A stretch of 64,000 nucleotides of DNA from Nakamurella flavida. GTDB lineage: Bacteria > Actinomycetota > Actinomycetes > Mycobacteriales > Nakamurellaceae. A program made the translations under genes and the position numbers. A model generated the notes under the pieces. The model was not told the origin of the DNA, made no database searches, and was given only the letters and a program-made list of their open reading frames with translations. This document shows positions 28,044-37,477 of this stretch, piece after piece (position 1 is the first letter of the stretch; the number at the start of each line of letters is the position of its first letter). The stretch lies in assembly GCF_030811475.1 (NCBI RefSeq), contig NZ_JAUSQV010000001.1, positions 3,049,001 to 3,113,000 of the forward strand, read 5' to 3'.

Positions 28044-30446
28044 GTGCCGGGTCACCACCTGCCTGAGCAGGACGAGCAGGGCCGGCACGCGCGCGGCGGC
28101 GATGTGCCGGAGCCGGACGCCGCGGTCCCGGCCGCCGCGCCGGCGGGCCGGGTGCCCTCCGGGAAGCGCAGCGTGCTCCGCGCGCTGGGTCTGCTCGCCG
28201 TGGTGGCCGTCTGGCTGGGGATCGCCTCGGTGGGCGGCCCGGCCATCGGGTCGCTGTCCTCGGTGCAGTCCAACGATCAGGAGGCGTTCCTGCCCGCGGG
28301 CGCGGAAGCCGTCCTCGCGCAGAACGCAGCCGCCGGATTCACCGACGCCACCACCCTGCCGGCGTTCGTGGTGTTCTCCACCGACACCCCGGCCACGGCG
28401 GACCAGCTCGCCGCCTGGCGAGCCTTCGCCCAGGATCTTCCGGGCACCCCGGTGACCCGGGACGGCGTCGACCTCGGCACCGTCGGGCGGTACCTGGCCT
28501 CCTCGGGCGGCGTGACCGCGCCGATCACCGTCGTCCCGTCCCAGGACGGGCTGGCCGCGCTCGCGGTGGTGCCGTTGGCTGCCGACGCCGTCCAGGCCCG
28601 CGACGCCGACGGGGAGAGCCCGCTCGGTGACGTGGTGGACGCGGTCCGCGCGGCCGCCCTCGCCGACGCCGCGGGCGGGCAGGCCCATGTGGCCGGCCCG
28701 GCCGGGCTGGTGTCCGACCTGTCGGCCGCCTTCGGCGGGATCGACGGCATCCTGCTGCTCGTCGCGCTGTCCGTCGTGCTGGTCATCCTGTTCGTGGTCT
28801 ACCGCGCGATCGCCCTGCCGTTCGTCGTGCTGTTCACGTCGATCTGCGGTCTGGCCGCGGCCGGCGGGGTGGTGTACCTGCTCGCCGACAACGACGTGAT
28901 CAGGCTCAACGGGCAGAGCCAGGGCATCCTGTTCATCCTCACCGTCGGCGCCGCGACCGACTACGGGCTGCTTCTCGTCGCCCGGTACCGCGAGGAGCTG
29001 CTCCGCCACGAGTCGCGGTTCACCGCCATCGCCCGGGCCTGGCGGGCCTGCGTCGAGCCCATCGCGGCCAGCGCCGGCACGGTGATCATCGGCCTGCTGT
29101 GTCTGCTGCTGTCCGATCTGAACAGCAACAAGTCGTTGGGTCCCATCGGGGCCATCGGCATCGCCTGCGCCCTGGTCGCCGCGCTCACCCTGCTGCCGGC
29201 GCTGCTCATGGTCGGACGGTGGTTGTTCTGGCCGCGCATCCCGCACGCGTTCGCCCGGGTCGCCGGGTCCGGTGCACCCGCCGGGTCCGCCGGGCGGCAC
29301 GCGGCACCTGCGGCACAGCCCGAGGTCACCGGGAACGCCGGGAAGCTGGGCCTGTGGGGGCGCATCGCCGCGTTCGTCGGCCGCAACCCGCGGAAGATCT
29401 GGGTCGTCACCGCCGTCGTGCTCGCGCTGGCCTGTCTGGCCGTGCCCACGCTCAAGTCGTCCGGCACGGCACAGACCGACGTCTTCCTCACCGACGTCGA
29501 CTCCATCGCCGGGCAGGACCAGCTCGTCGAGCACTTCCCCGGCGGGTCCGGCAACCCTGTGGTGATCATCGCCCCGCAGGGGTCGGTGGACGAGGTGCGC
29601 ACCGCGCTGGCCGGGGTGGCCGGCCTGGCCCCGGATCCGACGGTGGTCTCGGCCCAGCCGGGCGGCGACGGCGCGCCGCTGGTGGTCGACGGCCGGGTGC
29701 AGATCCAGGCCACCCTCACCGCGGCCTCGGACTCCGCGGAGGCACGGGCCACGGTCGAACAGGCCCGCACCGTGCTGCACGCCCTCCCGGACGGCGCCGA
29801 CATCCTGGTCGGCGGGACGACGGCCATCCAGCTGGACACCCTGGACACCGCCGAGCGCGATCTCGGGGTGATCATCCCGGCGATCCTGCTCGCCGTGCTG
29901 CTCGTGCTCATCGCGCTGCTGCGGTCGATCGTGGCCCCGCTGCTGCTCGTCGCGGCGACCGTACTGTCCTTCGGCACCGCACTGGGGGTGGCCGCGCTGG
30001 TGTTCAACAACCTGTTCGACTTCCCGGGCGCCGACCCGGCGGTGCCGCTCTTCGCCTTCGTCTTCCTGGTCGCACTGGGCATCGACTACTCGATCTTCCT
30101 GATGACCCGGGCGCGGGAGGAGTCGGCGCTGCACGGCACCCGGGACGGGGTGCTCCGGGCGCTGCGGGTCACCGGCGGGGTGATCACCAGTGCGGGCATC
30201 GTGCTCGCCGCGACCTTCGCCGCGCTGGCCGTCATCCCCATCCTTTTCCTCGCGCAGATCGCCTTCATCGTGGCGTTCGGCGTCCTGCTCGACACGTTGA
30301 TCGTGCGGACGCTGCTGGTCCCGGCGTTGACCGTCGATCTGGGCGACACGGTGTGGTGGCCGAGTCGGCCCACGCCGACCCGGCACCAGCTCGAGCTCAT
30401 CGAGCGCGAGCGCACGGAGCAATCCGCGGAGTCCGCGGCCTCCTGA
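28044..30446 (+). CDS. MMPL/RND-family transporter (800 aa)
   Basis: A proton-driven exporter of the MmpL family. It has two repeats of one TM helix, a large extracytoplasmic porter domain and five TM helices. Conserved TM Asp-Tyr pairs occur in GAATDYGLLLVARYREEL and ALGIDYSIFLMTRAREE, the proton-relay signatures of this family. The cytoplasmic N-terminus is hydrophilic (about 45 residues). The GTG at 28044 has GGGAGAG upstream. Substrates in this family are lipids or hydrophobic drugs and cannot be read from sequence. It is probably regulated by the palindrome just upstream, and it is followed by a strong hairpin. Confidence 0.9.
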   Translation: MPGHHLPEQDEQGRHARGGDVPEPDAAVPAAAPAGRVPSGKRSVLRALGLLAVVAVWLGIASVGGPAIGSLSSVQSNDQEAFLPAGAEAVLAQNAAAGFTDATTLPAFVVFSTDTPATADQLAAWRAFAQDLPGTPVTRDGVDLGTVGRYLASSGGVTAPITVVPSQDGLAALAVVPLAADAVQARDADGESPLGDVVDAVRAAALADAAGGQAHVAGPAGLVSDLSAAFGGIDGILLLVALSVVLVILFVVYRAIALPFVVLFTSICGLAAAGGVVYLLADNDVIRLNGQSQGILFILTVGAATDYGLLLVARYREELLRHESRFTAIARAWRACVEPIAASAGTVIIGLLCLLLSDLNSNKSLGPIGAIGIACALVAALTLLPALLMVGRWLFWPRIPHAFARVAGSGAPAGSAGRHAAPAAQPEVTGNAGKLGLWGRIAAFVGRNPRKIWVVTAVVLALACLAVPTLKSSGTAQTDVFLTDVDSIAGQDQLVEHFPGGSGNPVVIIAPQGSVDEVRTALAGVAGLAPDPTVVSAQPGGDGAPLVVDGRVQIQATLTAASDSAEARATVEQARTVLHALPDGADILVGGTTAIQLDTLDTAERDLGVIIPAILLAVLLVLIALLRSIVAPLLLVAATVLSFGTALGVAALVFNNLFDFPGADPAVPLFAFVFLVALGIDYSIFLMTRAREESALHGTRDGVLRALRVTGGVITSAGIVLAATFAALAVIPILFLAQIAFIVAFGVLLDTLIVRTLLVPALTVDLGDTVWWPSRPTPTRHQLELIERERTEQSAESAAS

Positions 30447-30448
30447 TC

Positions 30449-30475
30449 CCGCGGCCCCATCCACCGGGGCCGCGG
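30449..30475 (+). terminator. Intrinsic-type hairpin after MMPL gene
   Basis: CCGCGGCCCC (30449-30458) pairs perfectly with GGGGCCGCGG (30466-30475) around a 7-nt loop, starting 3 bp after the stop. No U-run follows, as is common in high-GC actinobacteria. Confidence 0.65.
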
Positions 30476-30612
30476 CACCGGATCACCGGCCGTGGCGGCC
30501 GTGGGCCGACACCGCCCGCACACGTTGGGTGAGAAGCTGCCGCTCAGCGTGACGCCCCGGTCGGGATGCGGTCACCGGAGCACCGCAGTCCCGGAAGAAC
30601 GGAAGGCCCGTC

Positions 30613-31917
30613 GTGACCCGTCGCCGCACCACCACCGCCGATCGCCTCGCCACCCTGGTCGGGTCGGTCGTCGGCGGTCCGCTGCCCGTGCGCATCCGGG
30701 CCTGGGACGGGAGCGAGGCCGGTCCGGCCGGCGCGACGGTGCTGCACGTGCGGTCGCGGCGGGCGCTGCGCCGGTTGCTCTGGAGCCCGGGTGAGCTGGG
30801 CCTGGCCGAGGCGTACGTGGGCGGCGACCTGGACATCGAGGGCGACCTGGCCCAGGGCCTGTCCACGGTGTGGGCCGCCCACCGGTCCGGCGCGGTGGAC
30901 GCCCCGTCCATCGGCGTCCGGAAGGTGCCGTCGCTGATCGGGACGGCGGTGCGGCTCGGGGCGCTGGGCCCCCGCCCGCCCGCCCCCGGCCAGGCCCAGC
31001 TGTCCGGCCGTCGGCACTCCCGCACCCGCGACCGCGCCGCCATCGCGCACCACTACGACCTCTCCAACGACTTCTACGAGCTGCTGCTCGACGACTCCAT
31101 GGCCTATTCGTGCGGCTACTGGACCGACGGGCCCGACGGCGATCTGGCCGACGCCCAGCAGGCCAAGCTCGACCTGATCTGCCGCAAGCTCGGACTGACC
31201 CCGGGCGCCCGCCACCTGGACATCGGCTGCGGCTGGGGTTCGCTCATCTGCCATGCGGCGCAGCACTTCGGCACCACCTCGGTCGGGGTGACCCTGTCCC
31301 GCCAGCAGTACGAGTACGTCTCCAAGCGGGTCGCCGACGCCGGGCTGGGCGACCGGGTCACCGTGGTGCACGCCGACTACCGCGACCTGGCGGAGGGCGG
31401 GCCGCTGGCCCAGCGGTACCGCGGGTTCGACGCCGTCTCCACCATCGAGATGGGCGAGCACGTCGGCGACGCCGAGTACCCGGCCTTCACCCAGCTGCTG
31501 CACGACGTGCTGCGGCCCGGCGGTCGGGCCCTGGTCCAGCAGATGTCGCGCAGCGAGACCCGGCCCGGCGGCGGCGCCTTCATCGAGACCTACATCGCCC
31601 CGGACATGCACATGAAGCCGCTGGGCACCACGGTCTCGCTGATCAACGGCAGCGGTCTGGAGATCCGGGACGTGCACGCCCTGCGCGAGCACTACGACTG
31701 GACCGTCAGCGCCTGGGCCCGGACCCTCGAGGACCGTTGGGACGAGGTCGTGACGATGATCGGTGAGGTCGGCGCGCGGGTGTGGCGGCTGTACCTCGTC
31801 GGCGGGGCGTTGGCCTTCGCCGAGAACCGGATGGGGGTGGACCAGATCCTCGCCGTGCGGCCCGACCCGACCGGGCAGGCGTCGATGGAACCGTCCCGCC
31901 GGGTGTGGGAGTCATGA
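30613..31917 (+). CDS. Cyclopropane-fatty-acid-synthase-family methyltransferase
   Basis: SAM-dependent lipid methyltransferase (434 aa). An N-terminal helical domain has the AEAYVGGDLDIEGDL pattern. The Rossmann domain follows with HYDLSNDFYELLLDDSMAYSCGYW, SAM loop LDIGCGWGSL, VGVTLSRQQ and IEMGEHVGDAEYPAFTQLL. The last element is the conserved E-x-x-E-H motif region that binds bicarbonate/substrate in Cfa. It transfers a methylene or methyl group to unsaturated phospholipid acyl chains. The GTG at 30613 follows GGAAGG. Its stop overlaps the start of the DUF1295 gene (ATGA). It could also be a mycolate or branched-fatty-acid-type enzyme. Confidence 0.88.
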   Translation: MTRRRTTTADRLATLVGSVVGGPLPVRIRAWDGSEAGPAGATVLHVRSRRALRRLLWSPGELGLAEAYVGGDLDIEGDLAQGLSTVWAAHRSGAVDAPSIGVRKVPSLIGTAVRLGALGPRPPAPGQAQLSGRRHSRTRDRAAIAHHYDLSNDFYELLLDDSMAYSCGYWTDGPDGDLADAQQAKLDLICRKLGLTPGARHLDIGCGWGSLICHAAQHFGTTSVGVTLSRQQYEYVSKRVADAGLGDRVTVVHADYRDLAEGGPLAQRYRGFDAVSTIEMGEHVGDAEYPAFTQLLHDVLRPGGRALVQQMSRSETRPGGGAFIETYIAPDMHMKPLGTTVSLINGSGLEIRDVHALREHYDWTVSAWARTLEDRWDEVVTMIGEVGARVWRLYLVGGALAFAENRMGVDQILAVRPDPTGQASMEPSRRVWES

Positions 31918-32720
31918 GCTTCCCGACGGGCACCCTGCTGCTGTCCCTGGGCCTCACCCTGGTCGCCGTGGCGCTGGTGATGGGCGGGTCGTTCCTGATC
32001 GGCCGCATCACCGGCAAGTACTCGGTGATCGACGCCGTCTGGGGGCCCGGCTTCGTCGTCATCGCCTGGGTCTCCCTCCTGGTCACCGCGGGCCACGGCG
32101 ACGGGCTGCTGCGCTGGGCGCTGGTGATCATGGTGACGCTGTGGGGTGGCCGGCTCGGCGCGTACATCCTCATCCGCAACCACGGACTGCCCGAGGACGA
32201 GCGCTACACCGAGATGCTGCAGGACTCCGGCCCGGCGGTGATCGTGCGCAAGGTCCAGCTGCCCCAGGGGCTGGCCATGTGGTTCGTCTCGTTCCCCGTG
32301 CAGGTCGGGCTGCTGCTGCCCGGACCGGCCCGCTGGACGCTGTGGCTGGGTGTCGCGGTGTGGGCGGTCGGGCTGTTCTTCGAGGCGGTCGGGGACGCCC
32401 AGCTCGCCGCGTTCAAGAAGGACCCGGCGACCAAGGGGCAGGTGATGGACCGCGGGCTCTGGCGGTACACCCGGCACCCCAACTACTTCGGCGACGCCTG
32501 CGTCTGGTGGGGCATCTTCCTGGCCGCGCTGGCCTCGTGGATCACCCTGCTCACCGTGCTGTCCCCGGTGCTCATGACCTACCTGCTGGTGGCCAAGACG
32601 GGCAAGGCGCTGACCGAGAAGCGCATGGCGAAGTCCAAGCCCGGGTACGCCGAGTACGTCGCGCGCACGTCCGGTTTCCTGCCGCTGCCGCCGCGCAAGG
32701 GCGCCGTGGCCTCCCGCTGA
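31914..32720 (+). CDS. DUF1295 steroid-reductase-like membrane protein (268 aa)
   Basis: An integral membrane protein with about seven hydrophobic segments and the family signature GLWRYTRHPNYFGDACVWWGIF (R-H-P-N-Y) near residues 182-203. This corresponds to the NADPH-binding region of 5-alpha-reductase/ICMT-type enzymes. The ATG at 31914 overlaps the stop of the Cfa-like gene, so the two are translationally coupled and probably act on the same lipid. One reading is reduction of an acyl-chain intermediate. Substrate and reaction are inferred from neighbourhood. Confidence 0.85.
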   Translation: MSFPTGTLLLSLGLTLVAVALVMGGSFLIGRITGKYSVIDAVWGPGFVVIAWVSLLVTAGHGDGLLRWALVIMVTLWGGRLGAYILIRNHGLPEDERYTEMLQDSGPAVIVRKVQLPQGLAMWFVSFPVQVGLLLPGPARWTLWLGVAVWAVGLFFEAVGDAQLAAFKKDPATKGQVMDRGLWRYTRHPNYFGDACVWWGIFLAALASWITLLTVLSPVLMTYLLVAKTGKALTEKRMAKSKPGYAEYVARTSGFLPLPPRKGAVASR

Positions 32721-32758
32721 CGGGCACGATCCGAGCGGGGCACAGCACACTGGGGGAC

Positions 32759-33691
32759 GTGCAGACCTTCCTCCCGTACCCCGACTTCCGTGCCAGCGCC
32801 GAGGCTCTGGACAGCCCCCGGCTGGGCAAGCAGCGGGTGGAGACCCTGCAGATCCTGCGGGCGCTGGAACTGCCCGAGTACGGCTGGCGGACGCACCCCG
32901 CGGTGGTGATGTGGCGGGGACGCACCCCGGCACTGGTCGTCTACGGGCTCGTCACCGCGCAGGTGTGGACCGAACGCGGGTTCGGCGACAGCACGGCGGC
33001 GCAGATCCTGGAGTTCGCCCCGGACATGGCCGGCGTCGACCAGGCCGGGCTGGCCGCCCGCGGTCTGCTGCCGAGCTGGGTGGGCGACGAGGCGCTGCAC
33101 CGTTCGCATCGCGGCAAGCTGCTGGCCAAGGACCCGGCGTTCTACGCCGCGTTCGCCGACGATCCCGGACTGCCGGACGACCTGGCGGGTCTGGAGTACG
33201 TCTGGCCGCCCGCCGACGCCGGTCTGCCGGAGGTGCCGGGGGCGGTCGGCGAACCGTTGTGGGTGGTCCGGGCCGACTCGCCGACGACCCTGGCGGCGCA
33301 ACTGGCCGGCGGGTTCGTCGGACTGGGGGCCGAGACCGGCGTGCTGGTCGACGCATCCGGCCGGGATCTGGACGGGGTGCGGGATCTCGTGGAGGGCGGC
33401 CGCCCGCGCCGGCCCAAGCGACCGCTGATCGGCCTCGCCGCGCTCCTCGCGCTGCCGCTCGGTGACCCGGTCGCCGTGCCGGAGGACGGCGGAACGACCC
33501 TGCGGCTCGGCACGGTCAGCGGGCCCTACCGGCACGTGCCGGACGACCCGGCCGGGTTGATCCACCAGGTGCCGGTGCGCTGGGCGCAGACCGTTCCGCG
33601 CACGGCGATCGTGCCCAGCGGGGCGATGCAGGACGTCCGCCCGGTCTTCGAGGTACTGGTCGGGCCGTCCGCCGTGGTGACGACGGAGTAG
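32759..33691 (+). CDS. MSMEG_6728-family conserved protein with C-terminal extension
   Basis: A 310-aa cytoplasmic protein. The N-terminal about 150 residues (QTFLPYPDFRASAEALDSPRLGKQRVETLQIL, then GWRTHPAVVMWRG) match a conserved actinobacterial family related to pyrimidine-dimer glycosylase-like folds. The catalytic role in this family is not established. The C-terminal about 150 residues (about 155-310) look like a separate domain and end with a beta-rich segment. The GTG at 32759 sits directly after a GGGGGAC purine run. It follows the DUF1295 gene by 38 bp and may share its transcript. Confidence 0.65.
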   Translation: MQTFLPYPDFRASAEALDSPRLGKQRVETLQILRALELPEYGWRTHPAVVMWRGRTPALVVYGLVTAQVWTERGFGDSTAAQILEFAPDMAGVDQAGLAARGLLPSWVGDEALHRSHRGKLLAKDPAFYAAFADDPGLPDDLAGLEYVWPPADAGLPEVPGAVGEPLWVVRADSPTTLAAQLAGGFVGLGAETGVLVDASGRDLDGVRDLVEGGRPRRPKRPLIGLAALLALPLGDPVAVPEDGGTTLRLGTVSGPYRHVPDDPAGLIHQVPVRWAQTVPRTAIVPSGAMQDVRPVFEVLVGPSAVVTTE

Positions 33692-33728
33692 ACCGGCGTC
33701 GGTCGGTCGGACGGAACGCGTGCGCTTC

Positions 33729-34118
33729 TCAGCGCACCCGACGGATCCGGATCGGGCCCTTGGCCGTGGACGGGTCGACGACGTGGCCGCCCTGGGTGAT
33801 CTCCACCTGACCGGCGTCCACCAGTCGGCGCGCGGCCCGGCGCGCCGGTTCCATGAGATCCCGCCAGCCCTCCGCGTCGACGGCGCGGGCGGCCTCGGAC
33901 GGGCAGATGGTGCCCGTCCGGGCGTCGAGCATCTCGATGATGGCGGTCTCCAGCTGCTGGTCGACGGTGCTCACGCCGCGCCGCCGGCACGCGTCGCTGC
34001 AGTACCGGACGTTCGCCCAGTCGCGTTCCCACTTCTTGCGCCACTCGATGCGGCGGCCGCAGGCCACGCACGTCTTCTCCGGGACGGCGGTGGCACCGTG
34101 GTGGCGATCACGGCTCAC
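33729..34118 (-). CDS. DUF2256-DUF3253 fusion protein (129 aa)
   Basis: The N-terminal part is a small zinc-binding motif ([20 protein letters not shown] ... [11 protein letters not shown], four Cys) typical of DUF2256. The C-terminal part ([25 protein letters not shown] ... [21 protein letters not shown]) is a winged-helix-like DUF3253 domain. The start is GTG at 34118. The combination suggests nucleic-acid binding, but no function is established. It is convergent with the MSMEG_6728-like gene. The IS481-family element lies about 100 bp upstream of its start. Confidence 0.75.
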   Translation of the reverse strand: MSRDRHHGATAVPEKTCVACGRRIEWRKKWERDWANVRYCSDACRRRGVSTVDQQLETAIIEMLDARTGTICPSEAARAVDAEGWRDLMEPARRAARRLVDAGQVEITQGGHVVDPSTAKGPIRIRRVR

Positions 34119-34214
34119 CGGGTCCCGCGCAGCGGGGTCGGGATCGGCGGGAGGGGGAGCGGTCCATGCACCCGACCGACGATAACCGCGTCCGGCGCAC
34201 CCCGTCCCGGCTCG

Positions 34215-34220
34215 GCTAGC
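34215..34220. repeat. Left target-site duplication of the IS481 element
   Basis: GCTAGC directly borders the left IS end and is repeated at 35308-35313. It agrees with the NCTAGN 6-bp target preference known for IS481. It also supplies the TAG stop of the transposase gene. Confidence 0.85.
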
Positions 34221-35205
34221 TGTAATGCCCAGGTGGGTTGCTGACGGTCGTGCGGCTGATGGGTGGGTTTCCGCCCAGGGCGGTGTGGTTGCGGTGATGG
34301 TTGTAGGTGTGGAGCCATTCGGGCAAGGCCGCAGCGCGTTCTGCTGAGCTGGCGAAGGGCCTGACGTAGGCCCATTCTTCGGCCAGGGTCCGGTTGAACC
34401 GTTCGGCTTTGCCGTTGGTCTGGGGTCGGTAGTTGCGGGTGAAGCGGGCTTGGGCGCCCACGTCGGCCAGCGCCTGCCGCCAGGCCTGGCTCCGCCGGTA
34501 GGCCAGAGCGTTGTCGGTCATCACGCGTTGGATGCCGGTGACGCCGACGGTGGCGAACCAGGCCGCAGCCGAACGCAGGAAAGCCGCGCAGGTCACCGCG
34601 CTCTCGTCGGGGTGGATCTCGGCGTAGGCCAGTCGGGTGTGGTCGTCGATCGCGCAGTGCACGTAGTCGTAGCCGGCTCGCCGGCCGGCTTTGAGGGCGG
34701 CCTGCGCGGCGAGGTGCTCGAGCGATCCGCGTCCGTGCACCCGCCACCCTCCGCCCTGCCGAATGGCGCCCAGCTTCTTGACGTCCACGTGCAGCAGCTC
34801 CCCGGGAGCAGCCCGCTCGTAGCGGCGGATCACCACCCCGCTGGGGCGGTCCATCCAGGCCAGTCGGTGCATGCCGTGACGGCGCAGCACCGCGTGCACC
34901 GTGGAGGGCGCCAAACCCACCAACGGTGCGATCCGGGCCGGTCCGAGCTTGCGCGCGGCGCGCACCGCCAGGATTTTGTCCTCCAGTCCGCGCGGGGTCC
35001 GGCCCGGCAGCCGGTGCGCCCGACTGGATCGATCGATCAGTCCGGCCGGACCTTCGGCCCGCCAACGGGCCAACCACTTGTAGCCCGTGGCGCGGGAAAT
35101 GTTCATCTCGACCACCACGTGGGCCACCGGGCGTCCTTGCTCGATCACCCGCCGGATCAGCTCAGCACGGCCGTGAACGGTCAGACGGGCATTAGCGTGG
35201 GACAT
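34216..35205 (-). CDS. IS481-family DDE transposase (329 aa)
   Basis: The N-terminal HTH region ([36 protein letters not shown], then [13 protein letters not shown]) and the rve/DDE core are intact: LHVDVKKLG (first D), [28 protein letters not shown] (second D) and [16 protein letters not shown] (E). Length is normal for IS481 transposases. The reading frame leaves the element: the last sense codon straddles the IS end and the TAG stop comes from the GCTAGC target duplication. It should be functional. Confidence 0.95.
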   Translation of the reverse strand: MSHANARLTVHGRAELIRRVIEQGRPVAHVVVEMNISRATGYKWLARWRAEGPAGLIDRSSRAHRLPGRTPRGLEDKILAVRAARKLGPARIAPLVGLAPSTVHAVLRRHGMHRLAWMDRPSGVVIRRYERAAPGELLHVDVKKLGAIRQGGGWRVHGRGSLEHLAAQAALKAGRRAGYDYVHCAIDDHTRLAYAEIHPDESAVTCAAFLRSAAAWFATVGVTGIQRVMTDNALAYRRSQAWRQALADVGAQARFTRNYRPQTNGKAERFNRTLAEEWAYVRPFASSAERAAALPEWLHTYNHHRNHTALGGNPPISRTTVSNPPGHYS

Positions 35206-35307
35206 CGAGACCTCCGGGTTGTCGGTGAGGCGTCAGCACCCACACCTTCACCCGGAGGTCTCCCCGATCACCAGACCCAACTGTCAACAACCCTCGTGGG
35301 CATTACA
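34221..35307 (-). mobile_element. Complete IS481-family insertion sequence (1087 bp)
   Basis: The ends are imperfect inverted repeats starting TGTAATGCCCA: 34221-34245 and 35283-35307 match at 22 of 25 positions. They are flanked by GCTAGC direct duplications (34215-34220, 35308-35313) and carry one intact transposase. Matched duplications and an intact gene point to a fairly recent insertion. Removing the element and one GCTAGC gives a continuous promoter region of about 120 bp between the DUF2256 gene and the SDR gene. Confidence 0.95.
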
Positions 35308-35313
35308 GCTAGC
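35308..35313. repeat. Right target-site duplication of the IS481 element
   Basis: GCTAGC follows the right terminal inverted repeat and lies 10 bp before the SDR start codon. Confidence 0.85.
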
Positions 35314-35323
35314 GTCGGGCGGC

Positions 35324-36172
35324 ATGGTCGTCCCCGCACCCGCCGTCCCCTCGTCCGCCGCGCCCACCCGCGCCGCCGTCCCCGCCCGCACCGCCGTTCC
35401 CACCGCCCTGGTCACCGGAGCCACGTCCGGGATCGGCGCCGCGTTCTGCCGCCGACTCGCCGCCACCGGTCACGACCTGGTGCTGGTGGCCCGGGACGCG
35501 GACCGGCTGGCCGAGCGCCGCACCGAGCTGCTGGCCGCCGGAGCCCGCACCGTCGAGGTGCTCCCGGCGGATCTCGCCGATCCCGCCGGCCGCGAACGGG
35601 TGGCCGCCCGGCTGACCGACCCCGACCGCCCGATCGCCCTGCTGGTGAACAACGCCGGCCTGGCCCTGGGGTCGTCCTTCGCCGACGCCAGCGCGGCCGA
35701 GCTCGACCACCAGCTCGCCGTCAACGTGACCACCGTGCTGCACCTGACCCACGCGGCGCTGCCGGCGATGATCGCCCGCGGCAGCGGCGGCGTGATCAAC
35801 GTGGCCTCCATCGCCGGGCTGCTCCCGGGGCGCGGGTCCACCTACTCGGCCGACAAGGCCTGGGTGGTGTCGTTCAGCGAGGGCATCGCGATGAGCCTCC
35901 GGGGGACGGGCGTGCACGTGCAGGCGCTGTGTCCCGGGTTCGTGCGTACCGAGTTCCACCAGCGGGCCGGCATCGACATGGCCACCACCCCCGGCTGGAT
36001 GTACGTGGACGTCGACCACCTCGTCGCCACCTCGCTGGCCGACCTGGCCGCCGGTCGCGCGCTGTCGATCCCCGGTGCGCTGTACCGGTCGCTGGCGGTG
36101 GCGGCCCGACTGGCGCCGCGTTCCCTGGTACGCCGGATCGCCGCCCGGGTGAAGTCGGCGAACCGGACCTGA
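35324..36172 (+). CDS. Short-chain dehydrogenase/reductase (282 aa)
   Basis: A classical [23 protein letters not shown] (TGxxxGIG cofactor loop), NNAGLA, catalytic Ser in INVASIAG and YSADKAWVV (YxxxK). A 30-residue Ala/Pro/Thr-rich N-terminal extension precedes the fold. A start further downstream cannot be excluded, because the ATG at 35324 has only a weak GGGCGGC upstream. The IS481 element ends 16 bp before the start, so the gene has probably lost its original promoter or reads from a hybrid one. Substrate unknown (short-chain alcohol/ketone). Confidence 0.88.
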   Translation: MVVPAPAVPSSAAPTRAAVPARTAVPTALVTGATSGIGAAFCRRLAATGHDLVLVARDADRLAERRTELLAAGARTVEVLPADLADPAGRERVAARLTDPDRPIALLVNNAGLALGSSFADASAAELDHQLAVNVTTVLHLTHAALPAMIARGSGGVINVASIAGLLPGRGSTYSADKAWVVSFSEGIAMSLRGTGVHVQALCPGFVRTEFHQRAGIDMATTPGWMYVDVDHLVATSLADLAAGRALSIPGALYRSLAVAARLAPRSLVRRIAARVKSANRT

Positions 36173-36178
36173 TCGCCG

Positions 36179-36202
36179 CCCGGCGGCGGTACAGCCGCCG
36201 GG
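36179..36202. terminator. Bidirectional hairpin between convergent genes
   Basis: CCCGGCGGC (36179-36187) pairs perfectly with GCCGCCGGG (36194-36202) around a 6-nt loop. It lies between the SDR stop and the alpha/beta hydrolase stop. No U-tract. Confidence 0.55.
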
Positions 36203-36215
36203 GTGCGGCGGACCG

Positions 36216-37322
36216 TCAGCCGAGGTCGACCGGTTCGGTCAGCTCGGCCTGCGCGGAATCCAGGAAGCGGGCCAGGGTCGCGGTGAACTCCTCGGTCGCC
36301 TCGATGTGCGGGGAGTGGCCGACCCCGGGCATCACCACCTCCTCGTACGCCCCACCGGCCGAGGCGTAGGAATCCAGCACGGAACGGGTCTGCGCGAGCA
36401 TCGGCTGGGGCGGGGCCACCTCGAGGCCGGGGTAGCCGGGCACCACGCCGAGCGCGCCCAGCTGGGCCAGGTCCAGGCTGGAGGCGTCCGAGATGATCGG
36501 GTCGAGCTCGCCACGCACCCACAGCACCGGCGGCGCCGGGTCGATGTCGGCGAACGGCGACAGGTCGAGGTTGACCGGGGCCAGCGCGTTCAGCACACCC
36601 CGGCGGCCCGGTGCCGTCCCCGGCCAGGTCGTCGACGGCACCGCCTCGCCGGGGTAGTTGTCCGGCCCGACGGCGGTGGACATCATCGAGGTCACGAACG
36701 TCTCCTCGTGGTCGGAGTGCCAGCCGGGGGCGACGTAGAAGCTGTGCAGCACGCTGCGGGCCGAGCTGGGGCTCTCGTCCGGGATGTCGTCACCGGCCAG
36801 GGCGGCCACGAACTCCGGGTTCACCGTGCCCGCACCCGAACCGGCCCCGTCCGGGGCGAGCAGACGTCCGTCGGTACCGGTCGTGCCGCCGAACCCGAAC
36901 GGCGACACCGGGTTGATCAGGGTGACCGAGGCGACCCGGTCCGCCTCGTCGATGGCCATCTGCATGACCACCCCGCCGCCCATCGACCAGCCGACCAGGT
37001 GCACGTCGGTCAGGCCCATCACCTGCAGGACGGCCCGGACGTCGTCCGCGAAGTCGCGCAGGCCGCGGGTGGCGTCCACCGGACGGGTGTCCGTCCCGCC
37101 GAACCCGCGCAGGTCGATCGCGATCGGCCGGAACTGGTCCGGCAGGGCGAGCATCGTGGGGAAGAAGAACGGGGACGAGCTGACGTTGCCGTGCACGAAC
37201 ACCACCGGCCAGCCCGCCTGCCGGAACTCGACCTCCCGGACGCAGACGTCGAGATCCTCCAACGGGATCATCGAGATCTCGATGCCGAGGTTGTGCGGGT
37301 GGTGCGGGTGGTGCTGGGCCAT
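36216..37322 (-). CDS. Alpha/beta-fold hydrolase (368 aa)
   Basis: VVFVHGNVSSSPFFF gives the HGN oxyanion strand, LVGWSMGGGVVMQM the GxSxG nucleophile elbow, WVRGELDPIIS the acid and MPGVGHSPHIEATEEF the catalytic His. It has the haloperoxidase/epoxide-hydrolase-like layout with a larger cap (about 175-275). The ATG at 37322 (MAQHHPHHPHN) has a strong GGAGGAACGAG ribosome site. The N-terminus is His-rich (HHPHHPH). It is divergent from pyrE. The substrate cannot be inferred. Confidence 0.88.
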   Translation of the reverse strand: MAQHHPHHPHNLGIEISMIPLEDLDVCVREVEFRQAGWPVVFVHGNVSSSPFFFPTMLALPDQFRPIAIDLRGFGGTDTRPVDATRGLRDFADDVRAVLQVMGLTDVHLVGWSMGGGVVMQMAIDEADRVASVTLINPVSPFGFGGTTGTDGRLLAPDGAGSGAGTVNPEFVAALAGDDIPDESPSSARSVLHSFYVAPGWHSDHEETFVTSMMSTAVGPDNYPGEAVPSTTWPGTAPGRRGVLNALAPVNLDLSPFADIDPAPPVLWVRGELDPIISDASSLDLAQLGALGVVPGYPGLEVAPPQPMLAQTRSVLDSYASAGGAYEEVVMPGVGHSPHIEATEEFTATLARFLDSAQAELTEPVDLG

Positions 37323-37477
37323 CTCGTTCCTCCGCGTCGTCCGGAACGGAGCCGGGGGCGGGCCGTTCCTGCCTTGGCGCGGACCGTACCCGACGGGTCG
37401 GACGGGACCCGTCACGTGGGCGCCGTGGGCGCCCGGGGGTCGACGGGACGGTCGGGGCCGTGTGCCAGGCTGACCGG

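Noticed and set aside
27930-30464. Long minus-strand frame across the MMPL gene
   Set aside because: A Gly/Arg/Asp/Gln-rich shadow with no motif. The MMPL reading is unequivocal.
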